Shown in pieces: positions 25,712 through 35,825 of a DNA stretch of 64,000 nt. The DNA comes from Lentisphaerae bacterium WC36 (GTDB lineage Bacteria; Verrucomicrobiota; Lentisphaeria; Victivallales; SZUA-371). Numbering within the stretch: position 1 is the first letter of the stretch; every line of letters begins with the position of its first letter. Location: positions 3,094,230-3,158,229 of the forward strand of contig CP085689.1 in the NCBI GenBank assembly GCA_020683205.1. The letters are read 5' to 3'. Position numbers and translations under genes: made by a program. The notes beneath the pieces are model-generated. The model was not told the origin of the DNA and searched no databases. It saw nothing but the letters and a program-made list of their open reading frames with translations.

Positions 25712-27700
25712 CTACTGCTCTACTTCTTCATCTTCATCAGTTTTTTCTTTTTGCTTAAGGTTTTCTTCAAATGTCAATTCTTCACCTGTTCTCACTAAGC
25801 GAGCACTATTAAAAATAACCACCACAGTACTAATTGTATGAATAACTGCCGCCATTATTGGGTTAAGAATATTAAACATCGCCAAAATAATTCCACCAAA
25901 TACACATAACATGCCAATGAAAAGGTTTTGATTAATAATAATCTTTGATTTCTTTGATAAAGTCATTAACATTGGAATACGACGTAAATCATTTGTCATT
26001 AATGCAATTGACGCACTATTAATCGCGATATCAGAACCAATTGCTCCCATCGCAATACCTAAATCCCCTGCTGCAAGTGCAGGTGCGTCATTCACACCAT
26101 CTCCCACTACTGCAACCAATGAATTTTCTTTAACTTTTTCTACATAAGCAACTTTTGTTTCTGGTAAACATTCACTTTCGTAATGGTCTAAAGATAATTT
26201 ATCTGCAACATTCACAGCAACGCTATGACGGTCACCAGTTACCATTGCACAGTGCTTCACCCCTTGCAAACGCAAATCATCAATAATATGTCCTGACTCT
26301 TTACGCAACTTATCTTTCATCCCAATCCAACCAAGATTTTTACCATTAACAGTAACGTGAACTACACTCATACCTTCTGCTTCTGGATCATGCTCCTCTT
26401 CTGGTAATTCTAAACCCAAAGATTTTAACCACTTATAACGACCAACTCTAATTACATCATCGCCATCATAAGCAATTACACCTTTGCCATGCACCTCTTC
26501 AAATTTATCAACTTCTGGTAACTTTATCCCAGCCTCAGCAGCCAACTTACTAATTGCCATCGCTGTAGGGTGATTACTATGTGCCTCAGCTGTCGCACCA
26601 GCTTTTAATAATTGTGCAGGACTGACGCCTTCAACGCCTTGAAGTTTTGCCACAGACAAAATACCATCTGTTAAAGTACCAGTTTTATCGAATACAAATG
26701 TTCTAATTTTAGACGCTAACTCTAAGTGAGAAATATTTTTAATAAAAATACCTAAACGAGCCGCTGCCGCAACTGCCGCAACCGTTGCAGATGGCGTTGC
26801 TAACACAATTGCACATGGACAAGCAATCACTAATACTGAAATTACTTTTTGTATCGCTTCTTCGTTATTACTTGATAAAAAGTATGCCAAACCTGCAATC
26901 ATCAAAATCGTAGGTGTATAGTAAGCAATATAATTATCAATCACGCGCACAATTGGTGATTTGCTACTTTCAGCCGCTAAAATCATATCTTTTACTTGGC
27001 CTAAAGTTGTATCTTGACCAACTTTAGTAACTTCAATATCTACGCTACCTGTCAAGTTTTGTGTACCAGCAAAAATATCATCACCTGCAACCTTATCTAC
27101 AGGAATTGATTCCCCAGTAATCGATGCTTGATTTACCGTACTCTCTCCTTTAATAATTTTACCATCAATAGGGAAATTGTCCCCTGGTCTTACACGAATA
27201 ATATCACCAATTTTAAGTTCTAAAACATCAACTTCAATTTCCTCGCCATTGATAATTTGACAAGCAATTGGAGGAGTTAATTTAATTAATTCTTCAATTG
27301 AACGTTGTGCTCCACTAGCTGTTTTTGTTTCAATAATGATTGTCAACATCAAGAAGAAAGAGATAATTCCAGCTTCTTGAAAATTTCCACTTGAAAAAGC
27401 AGAAACAACCGCTAATGCAACCAATGAATTCATTGTGACTTTACCTTTCAACAACTCTTTAGCTGATGTAAAAATAATCGGCACAGCTAAAATCAAAGAA
27501 CCAATTAATGCACTAAAAAAGAATGGATATGGTTGTTTTGGTAAAAGATAAAGTAAAATATATGAATTTAGAATAAATATACCACCAAAGATTGCCAAAG
27601 ACAACGTTGCCATTGAACGTTCATGTCCGTGTCCATCAGTCAATAAATCAACATTTGAATTATTGTCTTGAACATTTTCTGTATTTACATTTTCACTCAT
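25712..27700 (-). CDS. P1B-type heavy-metal-transporting ATPase
   Basis: 662 residues. The actuator motif TGES is at 195-198, the membrane metal site CPC at 294-296, the phosphorylated Asp338 in DKTGTLTDG, and the hinge motif GDGVNDAPAL near 530. The P1B-specific His-Pro pair is seen in SNHPTAMAI. There is no N-terminal HMA domain; instead a short segment with HGHE could bind metal. CPC occurs in Cu, Ag, Zn and Cd pumps, so the metal is undecided. It lies between the SPFH genes and the ABC module on the same strand. Confidence 0.93.
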   Translation of the reverse strand: MSENVNTENVQDNNSNVDLLTDGHGHERSMATLSLAIFGGIFILNSYILLYLLPKQPYPFFFSALIGSLILAVPIIFTSAKELLKGKVTMNSLVALAVVSAFSSGNFQEAGIISFFLMLTIIIETKTASGAQRSIEELIKLTPPIACQIINGEEIEVDVLELKIGDIIRVRPGDNFPIDGKIIKGESTVNQASITGESIPVDKVAGDDIFAGTQNLTGSVDIEVTKVGQDTTLGQVKDMILAAESSKSPIVRVIDNYIAYYTPTILMIAGLAYFLSSNNEEAIQKVISVLVIACPCAIVLATPSATVAAVAAAARLGIFIKNISHLELASKIRTFVFDKTGTLTDGILSVAKLQGVEGVSPAQLLKAGATAEAHSNHPTAMAISKLAAEAGIKLPEVDKFEEVHGKGVIAYDGDDVIRVGRYKWLKSLGLELPEEEHDPEAEGMSVVHVTVNGKNLGWIGMKDKLRKESGHIIDDLRLQGVKHCAMVTGDRHSVAVNVADKLSLDHYESECLPETKVAYVEKVKENSLVAVVGDGVNDAPALAAGDLGIAMGAIGSDIAINSASIALMTNDLRRIPMLMTLSKKSKIIINQNLFIGMLCVFGGIILAMFNILNPIMAAVIHTISTVVVIFNSARLVRTGEELTFEENLKQKEKTDEDEEVEQ

Positions 27701-27715
27701 TCTAATTACATTCCT

Positions 27716-28849
27716 CTATTTATTAGCTTCCAACTCAATAGCACGTTTCAATAATTCTTCTTGACTAACTTTCTCAACTTCTGGATTGATCTTAATTCTA
27801 ACCTGTTGTTCGCCTTTACCTTTGCTTATAATATACTTACGATCAATTTGTCCTAAAATTTCAGATAAAGTGTTATTCATCAAAGTTAATGATACAGCTT
27901 CTGGAGCTAAAGTATACTCTTTATATATTTTTTGGAATCGAATATTCTCTGCAATTGTGCTTTGAACAATTCTTGTTTTATACGCTTTAGCATCTGCAAC
28001 AACCTTATTTGCTTCAGTCGCTGCATCTTGAATAATTTTATCAGCCTCTTGAGTCGCCTCATCAATTTTTTGCTGAGTGCTTGTATCAATTGAAGCAACT
28101 CTACGGAAATCCTCTTTAAGAGCTTCAGGAGGTGATGGTTGGCGTGGAATATTTACTGTATTAATTACAACACCAATATCAAGTTTTTCTACCGATTTAT
28201 TAAAATCTCTAATAACTTCCATACGGTAATCATTTACTCCATAAAGAACTTTTGAGACTTCACTTGAAGCTGTTACTTTAATTACAGAATTTCTAAAACG
28301 ATTTGTCAAAATATTTTGTAATGATTCTAAATTAATAATTGAATTTGAACTTACACTGCCTCCAGCTGATAAATTTTGTTCAAAATCATTACTATAACAT
28401 GTTAAAAAGAATTTTTCTGGATCTTTAATTTGATAAACAATATCCCAACCAGATAAAACGATATTTGTATCACCAGTAATCAAATAATCGTCACGTCCTG
28501 GCGCTAAAGCTTTACTTGGACGCGTTGGGTTTAAAATCTTTTCATTAAACTGAATATTCATCGTTTGTGGATTTGTTGGAATCTTAATTTTACGGCTTAC
28601 TGGTTCAGGAAAAGACCAATTTGCACCGCTTGATGCTGGATATGTTTCAACATATTTTCCAAAACGCATTAAAACTACTGCGTGACCTGGGTCGGCCTCA
28701 AAATATCCGTTCAAAGTAACGAAATACCCTAACATTCCAATAATGGCAAATAATAATCCCGCAAAAAATATCTTAAATCCTTTTACTAAAGCCTTGATAC
28801 CTAATGCGAAGCTACCATATTCATCTTGAGCAATATTTCTGTTTTGCAT
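27716..28849 (-). CDS. SPFH-domain membrane protein, HflK-like
   Basis: 377 residues with one N-terminal membrane helix (about 30-50), then an SPFH/band-7 domain (ADPGHAVVLMRFGKYV onward) and a long helical tail (ASIDTSTQQKIDEATQEADKI). In the HflKC family the tails form a periplasmic cage that regulates FtsH. The 14-bp gap to the ATPase gene and 18-bp gap to the next SPFH gene place it in an operon. No ftsH is in the window, so an FtsH link is inference. Confidence 0.88.
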   Translation of the reverse strand: MQNRNIAQDEYGSFALGIKALVKGFKIFFAGLLFAIIGMLGYFVTLNGYFEADPGHAVVLMRFGKYVETYPASSGANWSFPEPVSRKIKIPTNPQTMNIQFNEKILNPTRPSKALAPGRDDYLITGDTNIVLSGWDIVYQIKDPEKFFLTCYSNDFEQNLSAGGSVSSNSIINLESLQNILTNRFRNSVIKVTASSEVSKVLYGVNDYRMEVIRDFNKSVEKLDIGVVINTVNIPRQPSPPEALKEDFRRVASIDTSTQQKIDEATQEADKIIQDAATEANKVVADAKAYKTRIVQSTIAENIRFQKIYKEYTLAPEAVSLTLMNNTLSEILGQIDRKYIISKGKGEQQVRIKINPEVEKVSQEELLKRAIELEANK

Positions 28850-28867
28850 GATAACCTCTTTGTTTTA

Positions 28868-29866
28868 TTATTTACTGTTATTTTCTTGTTTTTTTTCATT
28901 AATTGCTTTGAATTTTAAGATATCAAAAGGCGCTGACTCTGTATCTAAAATCAAAGTAGTCTTGCTTTTTGTCACATTACGCATTGCTTCAAGTTTTCTC
29001 AAGAAAGCAGCTAAGTTTGGATCTTTACTAAAAATTTTATAGTACTGAGCCGCTTCTGCGTCACCTTCCGCGCGAATTTGTTCTGCTTTAGAGCGCGCTT
29101 TAGCAATAATAATCTTTTTGTAAGTATCAGCGTCATCTTTAATACGTTGTGATTCATTTTTACCACGGTTAATAGATTCTGCAGCAACACGTTTACGGTC
29201 AGCTTTCATGCGTTCGAAAACTTCTTTTGTTGTGTTTTCAGGAATATTTACCGTACTCAAACCTACCGAAGAAATTTTAATACCGTAATCTTTAAAATAT
29301 TTATTTAAAGATGTTTCAATTTTTTCGCAGATTTCAGCCGTTTTCATTTTCTTTGGGTCAATATTGATTAAATCACTGAAATTATATTGATTAATCACTT
29401 CGCCACGTACACTACGCATACGAGAATTAATTGCTTTTACACCCTCTTTTACATCAAAGTTATAACTTAAACAAAACTTTTCAGGATCAACAATTTGATA
29501 ACTCATTGCAATACCAATAATGATATTCTTTTCATCTTTAGTAATTGTCTCTTCTAAGCTACCCTCTGTAGCAATAAAAGGACGAATACGCTTATCAATA
29601 GAAGTAGCTTTTTGAATAAATGGTAATTTAATTTTTAAACCACCATCATCTTTAATTTGCTTTGTTTCCTTGTCATATCCATAGATCGTTGAAACTTTAC
29701 CAAATGTAGTGATAATCACATAATCTGTTGAGCGAACTTGCTTTGTAAATAAAATCATCGCAAAAATAAGAATTACTACTAGCCCTAAGATCAAAGATGG
29801 CCAATGACGTAATAATTTATTACTCTCATTAGTTTCAACTGCTGTGTTAGTGTTTGAATCAGACAT
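28868..29866 (-). CDS. SPFH-domain membrane protein, HflC-like
   Basis: 332 residues with one membrane helix at about 24-43 and an SPFH domain (VRSTDYVIITTFGKVSTIYG). The HflC-like motif follows: MKADRKRVAAESINRGKNESQRIKDDAD and ARSKAEQIRAEGDAEAAQYY. This is very close to the canonical HflC pattern. A GAGGAG site precedes the ATG. It is in line with two other SPFH genes, probably forming a hetero-oligomer (inference). Confidence 0.92.
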   Translation of the reverse strand: MSDSNTNTAVETNESNKLLRHWPSLILGLVVILIFAMILFTKQVRSTDYVIITTFGKVSTIYGYDKETKQIKDDGGLKIKLPFIQKATSIDKRIRPFIATEGSLEETITKDEKNIIIGIAMSYQIVDPEKFCLSYNFDVKEGVKAINSRMRSVRGEVINQYNFSDLINIDPKKMKTAEICEKIETSLNKYFKDYGIKISSVGLSTVNIPENTTKEVFERMKADRKRVAAESINRGKNESQRIKDDADTYKKIIIAKARSKAEQIRAEGDAEAAQYYKIFSKDPNLAAFLRKLEAMRNVTKSKTTLILDTESAPFDILKFKAINEKKQENNSK

Positions 29867-29916
29867 TAAAAAATCTCCTCATTTATATATAATTTTTTTT
29901 ATTTTGTTAATTAATC

Positions 29917-31875
29917 TTATTTACCCATATCTTCTAGTGGGATGCTAACTGAATCTAAGCGAGTTTTTTCTTCAAGATTAATTTCGTAAACACTACTTTT
30001 TAAATCTTCAGAAACAACGAACTTTCTCACATTTTTTAAATCATTTTCCAAGAAGTCTAAATAAGTTCTTAACATGTAGATATTTGGACTAATTTTATAT
30101 GCTTGAAGTTGATTTTCAAAACGTTTACTCTCACTTCTAGCAACTTGAACTACACTATTTTTATAAGCTGACGCTTTTTGAATTTGAGTGTACTCTTCAA
30201 TTTTTGCGCTAGTTTCAATATTCATTTTCTCTGTTTCAGCTTCAATAATCAACTTATTAGCTTTTTCACGAGCAGAAACAACATTTTGAAACTCTACTGC
30301 TACAGAAGCTTCTGGATGAACATCGTGAATATTAACTGTCACAATATTAACACCTAATTGTTGCTCATCTGCACGTTTTTGAATTTCTTTAATCATATAG
30401 TCAGCTGCTTTCTCTCGATCACTACTCATAATCTTAATTAGATCACTACTTGCAAGATATTGAGTTGCAACACTATCAGCAATATTTTTTAATAACTGTG
30501 GAGTATTTTTATTTTTATACGCATAATCATAGAAACCATCAGGTTTTACACGATATTGCAATGCCATATTAGCTGCTAATTGAGATACAGGAACTAACTT
30601 TCTATCACTAGCTTTACCGCTTTTTAAATCATCAGTTTCAGTTGCTAATAAAAACATTGGCTCTTTGGCATAATGTTGTTTTACCCATAAAATTTTATCA
30701 TTACCATGGCTATTATGACCTTCCGCTACTTCTTTTTTAGGACCAATACTAATTTCAGGCATTAACTGGGTCTTAAATACTCTAATTTTACCAAAAGGGT
30801 AAGGATATTTCAAATAAAATCCAGGTTGAAGAGGTTTTTTAACATCCTCCATCGCTAGTTTACCTAAATTTTCTCTAAAGCCAACCTCGTCACTCTCAAC
30901 AATAAAAATTGAACTAAAAATCCATAATAAAAATAACCAAACTAGAATTAATGGAAATAATGATTTTTCTACAAAACTATAAATCCAAGTTTTTGAAACT
31001 TTAAAACCAAATTGATAATCAAGAGTTTCAGAAATATTTCTCACCATGCCACCTGGTTCAGTAAAAATCGTTAAAATACGACTTTCAAAAACTGGCTTTA
31101 CTTCCTCAGTAGTACGTGGGCGATAGAATTCAGTAATAATAATCAAAACTTGTTCAACCATTAAAACAATAATTATTGGGGAAATAATTTTATATGTTAA
31201 GAAAAAGTCAACTTTTGGAGCATTAAATTTTTCTGTAAAACACACTGCAGAAATACCAGCAATAATTTGAATTACAAGAAAAACAACATACCATGCCCCA
31301 ACCGCTTTTAACCAACGGAATCTCTTATCACGAGATTGTCCTACTAAAAACATACAAGCAAATAATGTTGAAATTAATAAAATTAAACATAAAAGTAAGG
31401 AATTCATTGGATTAGTTGGCTTAATAAACTCTTCGCCCTTAGGCACTAATTTCCAGCTTGTATTTGTTAAAAGCAACATAATTCCAGAAATTAGTAAAAT
31501 TCCAACAGCAACAATGTATGGTGAATATTTCATAAAAAGCTCGTACGACCGATATGCTGTAAACCGCACATCACTTTCAACGTCGAAAGCACTTTGATCT
31601 GCTTTTCTTTCCTTGAGAAGATATTTTTCTTCTTCTTCTCTTGAAGCATTTAAACCTAATTTTCCTTGAATAAACGTAAAAACACAAAGCAAAAATGAAA
31701 TCCACGCTGGAATCATCGCTAGCTTAAACGTTTGCAGGCCAATAGCTCTGCCTTTAACACCAAAGAAATAAACCACTCCTCCTAAAATAAGGGAGAAAAC
31801 ACCAGAAATTACCGAAAGCATTATTAATTGTCTATAACTTTCAATATTTTCTCTTAGCTTAGCTGTACTCTTCAT
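29917..31875 (-). CDS. Polytopic SPFH-domain protein (large HflK-like)
   Basis: 652 residues, twice the usual HflK size. The N-terminal 250 residues carry about six membrane helices (for example 18-40, 50-70, 115-137, 155-178, 193-215, 228-248). A further helix at about 305-325 leads into an SPFH domain (VESDEVGFRENLGKL onward). The helical tail (ISAREKAN-type VVSAREKANKLIIEAETEK) follows. A fused polytopic head is unusual for SPFH proteins. It is the first gene of the five- to seven-gene cluster and follows a good promoter. Confidence 0.85.
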   Translation of the reverse strand: MKSTAKLRENIESYRQLIMLSVISGVFSLILGGVVYFFGVKGRAIGLQTFKLAMIPAWISFLLCVFTFIQGKLGLNASREEEEKYLLKERKADQSAFDVESDVRFTAYRSYELFMKYSPYIVAVGILLISGIMLLLTNTSWKLVPKGEEFIKPTNPMNSLLLCLILLISTLFACMFLVGQSRDKRFRWLKAVGAWYVVFLVIQIIAGISAVCFTEKFNAPKVDFFLTYKIISPIIIVLMVEQVLIIITEFYRPRTTEEVKPVFESRILTIFTEPGGMVRNISETLDYQFGFKVSKTWIYSFVEKSLFPLILVWLFLLWIFSSIFIVESDEVGFRENLGKLAMEDVKKPLQPGFYLKYPYPFGKIRVFKTQLMPEISIGPKKEVAEGHNSHGNDKILWVKQHYAKEPMFLLATETDDLKSGKASDRKLVPVSQLAANMALQYRVKPDGFYDYAYKNKNTPQLLKNIADSVATQYLASSDLIKIMSSDREKAADYMIKEIQKRADEQQLGVNIVTVNIHDVHPEASVAVEFQNVVSAREKANKLIIEAETEKMNIETSAKIEEYTQIQKASAYKNSVVQVARSESKRFENQLQAYKISPNIYMLRTYLDFLENDLKNVRKFVVSEDLKSSVYEINLEEKTRLDSVSIPLEDMGK

Positions 31876-31992
31876 ACACTCAACCTTTCTTGTTTTTGGT
31901 TCAAAGAGTGCTACAAAACATAACTATAATTTATTAAATTACAAATTTCATAACACCCTAATTACACATTATTTTACTTCTAGTCTATCTTA

Positions 31993-32021
31993 ATAATATC
32001 ACAATTTTATATTAATGTCTA
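31993..32021 (-). promoter_or_regulatory. Promoter of the SPFH/ATPase/ABC cluster
   Basis: Minus strand: -35 TAGACA (32021-32016), 17 bp, -10 TATTAT (31998-31993). The leader to the first ATG would be about 110 nt. Confidence 0.5.
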
Positions 32022-32039
32022 GAAAAAAAATGATTAAAT

Positions 32040-32312
32040 TTAAGTAAATTGATAATATTTCCTAATGTAACTCAATACTTTCCAGTTACATTTTAAACCT
32101 TTAGGGAAAGTTACAAAATCTCCTGCCTTAATTTCAAACAGCTGCCCATCTTCGGTAGTAACAATAACTTCACCTTCTATAATTAGGCAACTTTCTGTGG
32201 CTTTATATTCCCATGGAAATTCAGACTCCTCTTTTTCCCAAATTGGCCAGAGCTTTATTTGCCGTTGCTTAATCTCTTCTTCTGACAATTGTTTTATTAC
32301 AATTTCATTCAT
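32040..32312 (-). CDS. Small cupin-domain protein (DUF861/Cupin_3-like)
   Basis: 90 residues, a single small cupin barrel. Family features are W-x-x-E-E/FPWEYKATESCLIIEGEVIVTTEDG and IKAGDFVTFPKGLKCNWKV, as in the ureidoglycine aminohydrolase-type Cupin_3 family. Typical metal-binding His residues are mostly missing, as in many short members. An AGGAGG site precedes the ATG. It stands alone between two operons; the substrate is unknown. Confidence 0.85.
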   Translation of the reverse strand: MNEIVIKQLSEEEIKQRQIKLWPIWEKEESEFPWEYKATESCLIIEGEVIVTTEDGQLFEIKAGDFVTFPKGLKCNWKVLSYIRKYYQFT

Positions 32313-32414
32313 AAACTTTCCTCCTAGTAATAAATGATATTTAAACCAATTAAAATTTTCACCAAATTTTAGTTAATATTTCTTTATATACTTTAAATTA
32401 TAAAACATTTAATG

Positions 32415-33587
32415 TTAATCTTTCATATTTTTTACAAACCTTTCAATTCTATCAGTTGCAACTTTTATCTCTTCCAAACTCATTGCATAACAACAACGAA
32501 CAAATCCCTCTCCACAACTACCAAAAGCTGTTCCAGGGACAACCGCTACACGCTCTTCTTCAAGTAATTTTTCAGCAAAATCTAGCGAACTAAGCTTAGT
32601 ACTCGTAACTTCAACAAATAGATAAAATGATCCTCTTGGCTTATAACAGCGTAACCCCATCTCATTAAACCTTTTTACAAAATAATTACGACGTTGCATA
32701 TATTCATTTTTCATCATAAGCATAGATTTTTTTGAATTTCTTAATGCTTCAAGAGCTGCCTCTTGACTAGTAATTGAAGCGCATAACATTGTGTATTGAT
32801 GTATTTTCATCATTGCATCAATTAATTCTTTAGGTCCACACGCAAAACCAACGCGAAAACCAGTCATAGCATATGCTTTTGAAAAACCATGAAGAAAAAT
32901 TGTTCGCTCTCTCATTCCAGGATATGATGCAATACTCGGTAAACGTTCTTCATAAGTTAATTCTGAATAAATTTCGTCCGTTAAAACAATTAAATCATGC
33001 TCAACGGCTAATTTTGAAATCTCCGTCATTTGCTCGTTATTTAAAGTAGCTCCTGTAGGATTACATGGAAAGTTAAGAATAATAGCCTTTGTTTTTGGCG
33101 TTATTTTCTCCGCTATTTGTTTAGCATCTAGTGAAAACTCATTATCAATATTTGTTTCAATTTTTACAGGAACACCATGTGCCATTTTTATTTCTGCATT
33201 ATACGAAACATAACATGGTTCATGGTAAATCACTTCATCGCCGATATTAATAAGCGCACGCAGCGCTAAGTCTAATGCTTCACTCACCCCAACTGTAATA
33301 ATACATTCGTCAACAGGGTTGTATTCAACATTGAAATCCTCATCTTTTAAATAACGACAAATTTCTTTACGAAGCGATAACAATCCTAAATTAGACGTAT
33401 AACTTGTATGTCCCTTCTCTAACGAATAAATTGCTGCCTCACGAATTTCCCACGGAGTAGCAAAATCAGGTTCTCCAACACCTAGAGAAATCACGTTATC
33501 CATTAAATTCACTAAATCGAAAAATTTTCTAATACCACTTTTTGGCAATTCTTGTATATGTTGTGCTATAAATTTATTATAATCCAT
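32415..33587 (-). CDS. PLP-dependent aminotransferase, class I/II
   Basis: 390 residues from the ATG at 33587 (a GTG at 33596 is also open; neither has a clear ribosome-binding site). The fold-type I motifs are GVGEPDFATPWEIREAA near the N-terminus, NFPCNPTGATL, DEIYSELTYE, the PLP lysine in HGFSKAYAMTGFRVG, and RGSFYLFVE. Such enzymes transfer amino groups between aromatic or aliphatic amino acids and 2-oxo acids. It follows an Lrp/AsnC regulator by 48 bp, a pairing common for PatA/MalY-type genes. Substrate undetermined. Confidence 0.93.
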   Translation of the reverse strand: MDYNKFIAQHIQELPKSGIRKFFDLVNLMDNVISLGVGEPDFATPWEIREAAIYSLEKGHTSYTSNLGLLSLRKEICRYLKDEDFNVEYNPVDECIITVGVSEALDLALRALINIGDEVIYHEPCYVSYNAEIKMAHGVPVKIETNIDNEFSLDAKQIAEKITPKTKAIILNFPCNPTGATLNNEQMTEISKLAVEHDLIVLTDEIYSELTYEERLPSIASYPGMRERTIFLHGFSKAYAMTGFRVGFACGPKELIDAMMKIHQYTMLCASITSQEAALEALRNSKKSMLMMKNEYMQRRNYFVKRFNEMGLRCYKPRGSFYLFVEVTSTKLSSLDFAEKLLEEERVAVVPGTAFGSCGEGFVRCCYAMSLEEIKVATDRIERFVKNMKD

Positions 33588-33635
33588 AATATTCACTTTT
33601 TATCTTTAATATTGCTTATTGAAAGCAATTTTTAA

Positions 33636-34118
33636 TTATGGCGTTATTTTTAAACGCTCAAAATCTTCATCTTCATGCAAAATCATATTTGCTTGTTTAT
33701 ATTTTTTCAGAAGAAAATGAGTTCTTGTTGATGTTACTCCATCAATCGTTGACAACTTTCGTGCCACAAATGACGCAACTTCATTTAAGGTTTGACCATT
33801 TACTACCAAACGTAAATCATAACCGCCACTGATCAAATAAACCTCTGATACTTGGCTAAATTTAGCAATTTTTTTAGCAACTGGATCAAATCCACCATCG
33901 CGCGAAGGACTCACTTTTACCTCTATAATCGCCTTCACTGCGCTATTTTCAAGAGCTTCGTCATTAATAACAGCTGTATAACCTTTAATAACACCACCTT
34001 CTTCTAAACTATCGATACATTTTTTAACTTCATCTTCACATACATCTAGCCTTGCGGCAATTTCACTATTACTGATTCGTGAATTTTGCTGTAATAATTT
34101 TAAAATTGATTCACGCAT
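33636..34118 (-). CDS. Lrp/AsnC-family transcriptional regulator
   Basis: 160 residues. The helix-turn-helix is in residues 1-50 (ILKLLQQNSRISNSEIAARLDVCEDEVKKCI, then GVIKGYTAVIN). The ligand-binding RAM domain follows (VKVSPSRDGGFDPVAKKI, VYLISGGYDLRLVVNG). AAGGA precedes the ATG. It probably controls the adjacent aminotransferase gene in response to an amino acid; the effector cannot be read from the sequence. Confidence 0.92.
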   Translation of the reverse strand: MRESILKLLQQNSRISNSEIAARLDVCEDEVKKCIDSLEEGGVIKGYTAVINDEALENSAVKAIIEVKVSPSRDGGFDPVAKKIAKFSQVSEVYLISGGYDLRLVVNGQTLNEVASFVARKLSTIDGVTSTRTHFLLKKYKQANMILHEDEDFERLKITP

Positions 34119-34151
34119 TTTATCATATCCTTATATTAAGTTTTAATTTCA

Positions 34152-35078
34152 TTAAAACAATTTTATAACATTATTAATTAATAACCGTACCAAAATAAAC
34201 ACTGGTACCGCAACTAATAAACTATCAACCACATCAAGCACGCCCCCCATTCCGGGTAAAATATTTCCAGAATCTTTAACGCCACATGTTCTCTTTAAAC
34301 TTGATTCTACTAAGTCGCCAAAAAACCCGCCAAAATAAAGCAATACACCATAAAATAACGGTAAAATAACGACTAAAATTTTAGAATCGCCACCTAAAAT
34401 AATCATTTTTATATTATAATCCATTAAAAATAAATAACTAACGACTACACTTAAAAAAATACCGCCAATCACGCCTTCAATCGATTTTTTAGGACTAACC
34501 TTTGGCACCACTGGATGATTTTTACCACCATTCAATTTATTACAAATCATCCCTGTACAATATGCTCCAGTATCTCCAGCTTTAGTAACCAATATTATAT
34601 AAAGCAAAACCATTTTACTAAAAGGAGAACGAACAAATTCTAAATTTCCTTTTACATCTATTAATTGACTGATTTGAAATAAAAATTCGATAACAAAAGA
34701 TAATGGTGCCATAATCATAAAAAATGCTACCGCTGTCATTAGTACTCTTTTTAATTTATCTTTATCACTAATATTTTTTAAAATCATAAACCAGAAAAAT
34801 ACTGCAAATATTGGATATGGCACAGGAATATTTGACACTAAACCATATTTAACAATATAGCATAAAGTAAAAATAACGGCTAACCAACCGCCAATTTTCT
34901 TAAATCCGCCATAACCAATATTTTCAGTCATATTCAAAAATTCATAAACAGCAAAATATGACATTGGTAATGCTAGAATAGCGGCGGCAAATGTCGACAC
35001 ATAAAAATTTTCAACAAACACAATCGTACAAAATAACGATAACAAAACTACAAAACTAATCAAACGGTGTTTTAACAT
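34152..35078 (-). CDS. cdsA: Phosphatidate cytidylyltransferase (CdsA)
   Basis: 308 residues, polytopic, making CDP-diacylglycerol from phosphatidate and CTP. The catalytic region shows KAGDTGAYCTGM, VSPKKSIEGVIGG and FFGDLVESSLKRTCGVKDSG. The C-terminal signature reads PGMGGVLDVVDSLL, where the usual Arg in GGxLDRxDS is Val; I recall this variant from planctomycete-type proteins. Follows uppS by 36 bp, the standard isoprenoid-lipid gene order. AAAGGA precedes the ATG. Confidence 0.95.
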   Translation of the reverse strand: MLKHRLISFVVLLSLFCTIVFVENFYVSTFAAAILALPMSYFAVYEFLNMTENIGYGGFKKIGGWLAVIFTLCYIVKYGLVSNIPVPYPIFAVFFWFMILKNISDKDKLKRVLMTAVAFFMIMAPLSFVIEFLFQISQLIDVKGNLEFVRSPFSKMVLLYIILVTKAGDTGAYCTGMICNKLNGGKNHPVVPKVSPKKSIEGVIGGIFLSVVVSYLFLMDYNIKMIILGGDSKILVVILPLFYGVLLYFGGFFGDLVESSLKRTCGVKDSGNILPGMGGVLDVVDSLLVAVPVFILVRLLINNVIKLF

Positions 35079-35114
35079 TAAACTTTCCTTTATCTTCTCT
35101 ATTTTTATTTTATC

Positions 35115-35825
35115 TTATGCTTGTTCTTTGCCAAATCTACGTTCACGACCATAAAAACTATTTAAAGCCTTATTTAATTCTAACTCATCGAAATCTGGCC
35201 ATAATTTATCAGTGACATAAAATTCACTATACGCTAGTTGCCACAATAAAAAATTACTAATTCGTAATTCACCACTTGTTCTAATCATTAAATCAACTTC
35301 TGGTACTTCTGGAGCATATAGATAATTAGTAAAATTACTCTCATCTAAACTATCTATATTTAAATTTCCAGCCATAACATCTGCGGCTACTTTTTTTGCC
35401 GCATCAACAATTTCCTCACGTCCACCATAACTAAAACATAGCGTTAAAACACCCTTACTATTGTTTTTTGTACTTTTAATTACTTCTAATAACCTTTGGC
35501 GCGCAAATGGAGGAATCTTTTCAAAACGACCGATTGCTAATAATTTAATATCATTTTTCATTAATTCAACTTCATAACCATCAAGAAACTCTTTTAACAA
35601 TCGCATAAGAGCATTAATTTCGGCAGGGCTACGTCGCCAATTTTCACTACTAAATGCATACAAAGATAAATACTTAATCTGATATTTTTCCATCAACTGA
35701 ATAATTTCTTTGACGTTTTCAGCGCCAGCTTTATGCCCTTCAGTACGTTTAAGACCGCGTTGTTTTGCCCAGCGCCCATTACCATCCATAATAATCGCTA
35801 AATGATCAAGCTTATTTTTTACCAT
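35115..35825 (-). CDS. uppS: Undecaprenyl diphosphate synthase (UppS)
   Basis: 236 residues, the normal size of cis-prenyltransferases that make the C55 lipid carrier for cell-wall synthesis. The substrate site is AIIMDGNGRWAKQRG, followed by RTEGHKAG, YLSLYAFSSENWRR, and the C-terminal DLMIRTSGELRISNFLLWQ. It overlaps the end of the SIS isomerase gene by 14 bp, and GAGGA there provides its ribosome-binding site. Confidence 0.97.
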   Translation of the reverse strand: MVKNKLDHLAIIMDGNGRWAKQRGLKRTEGHKAGAENVKEIIQLMEKYQIKYLSLYAFSSENWRRSPAEINALMRLLKEFLDGYEVELMKNDIKLLAIGRFEKIPPFARQRLLEVIKSTKNNSKGVLTLCFSYGGREEIVDAAKKVAADVMAGNLNIDSLDESNFTNYLYAPEVPEVDLMIRTSGELRISNFLLWQLAYSEFYVTDKLWPDFDELELNKALNSFYGRERRFGKEQA

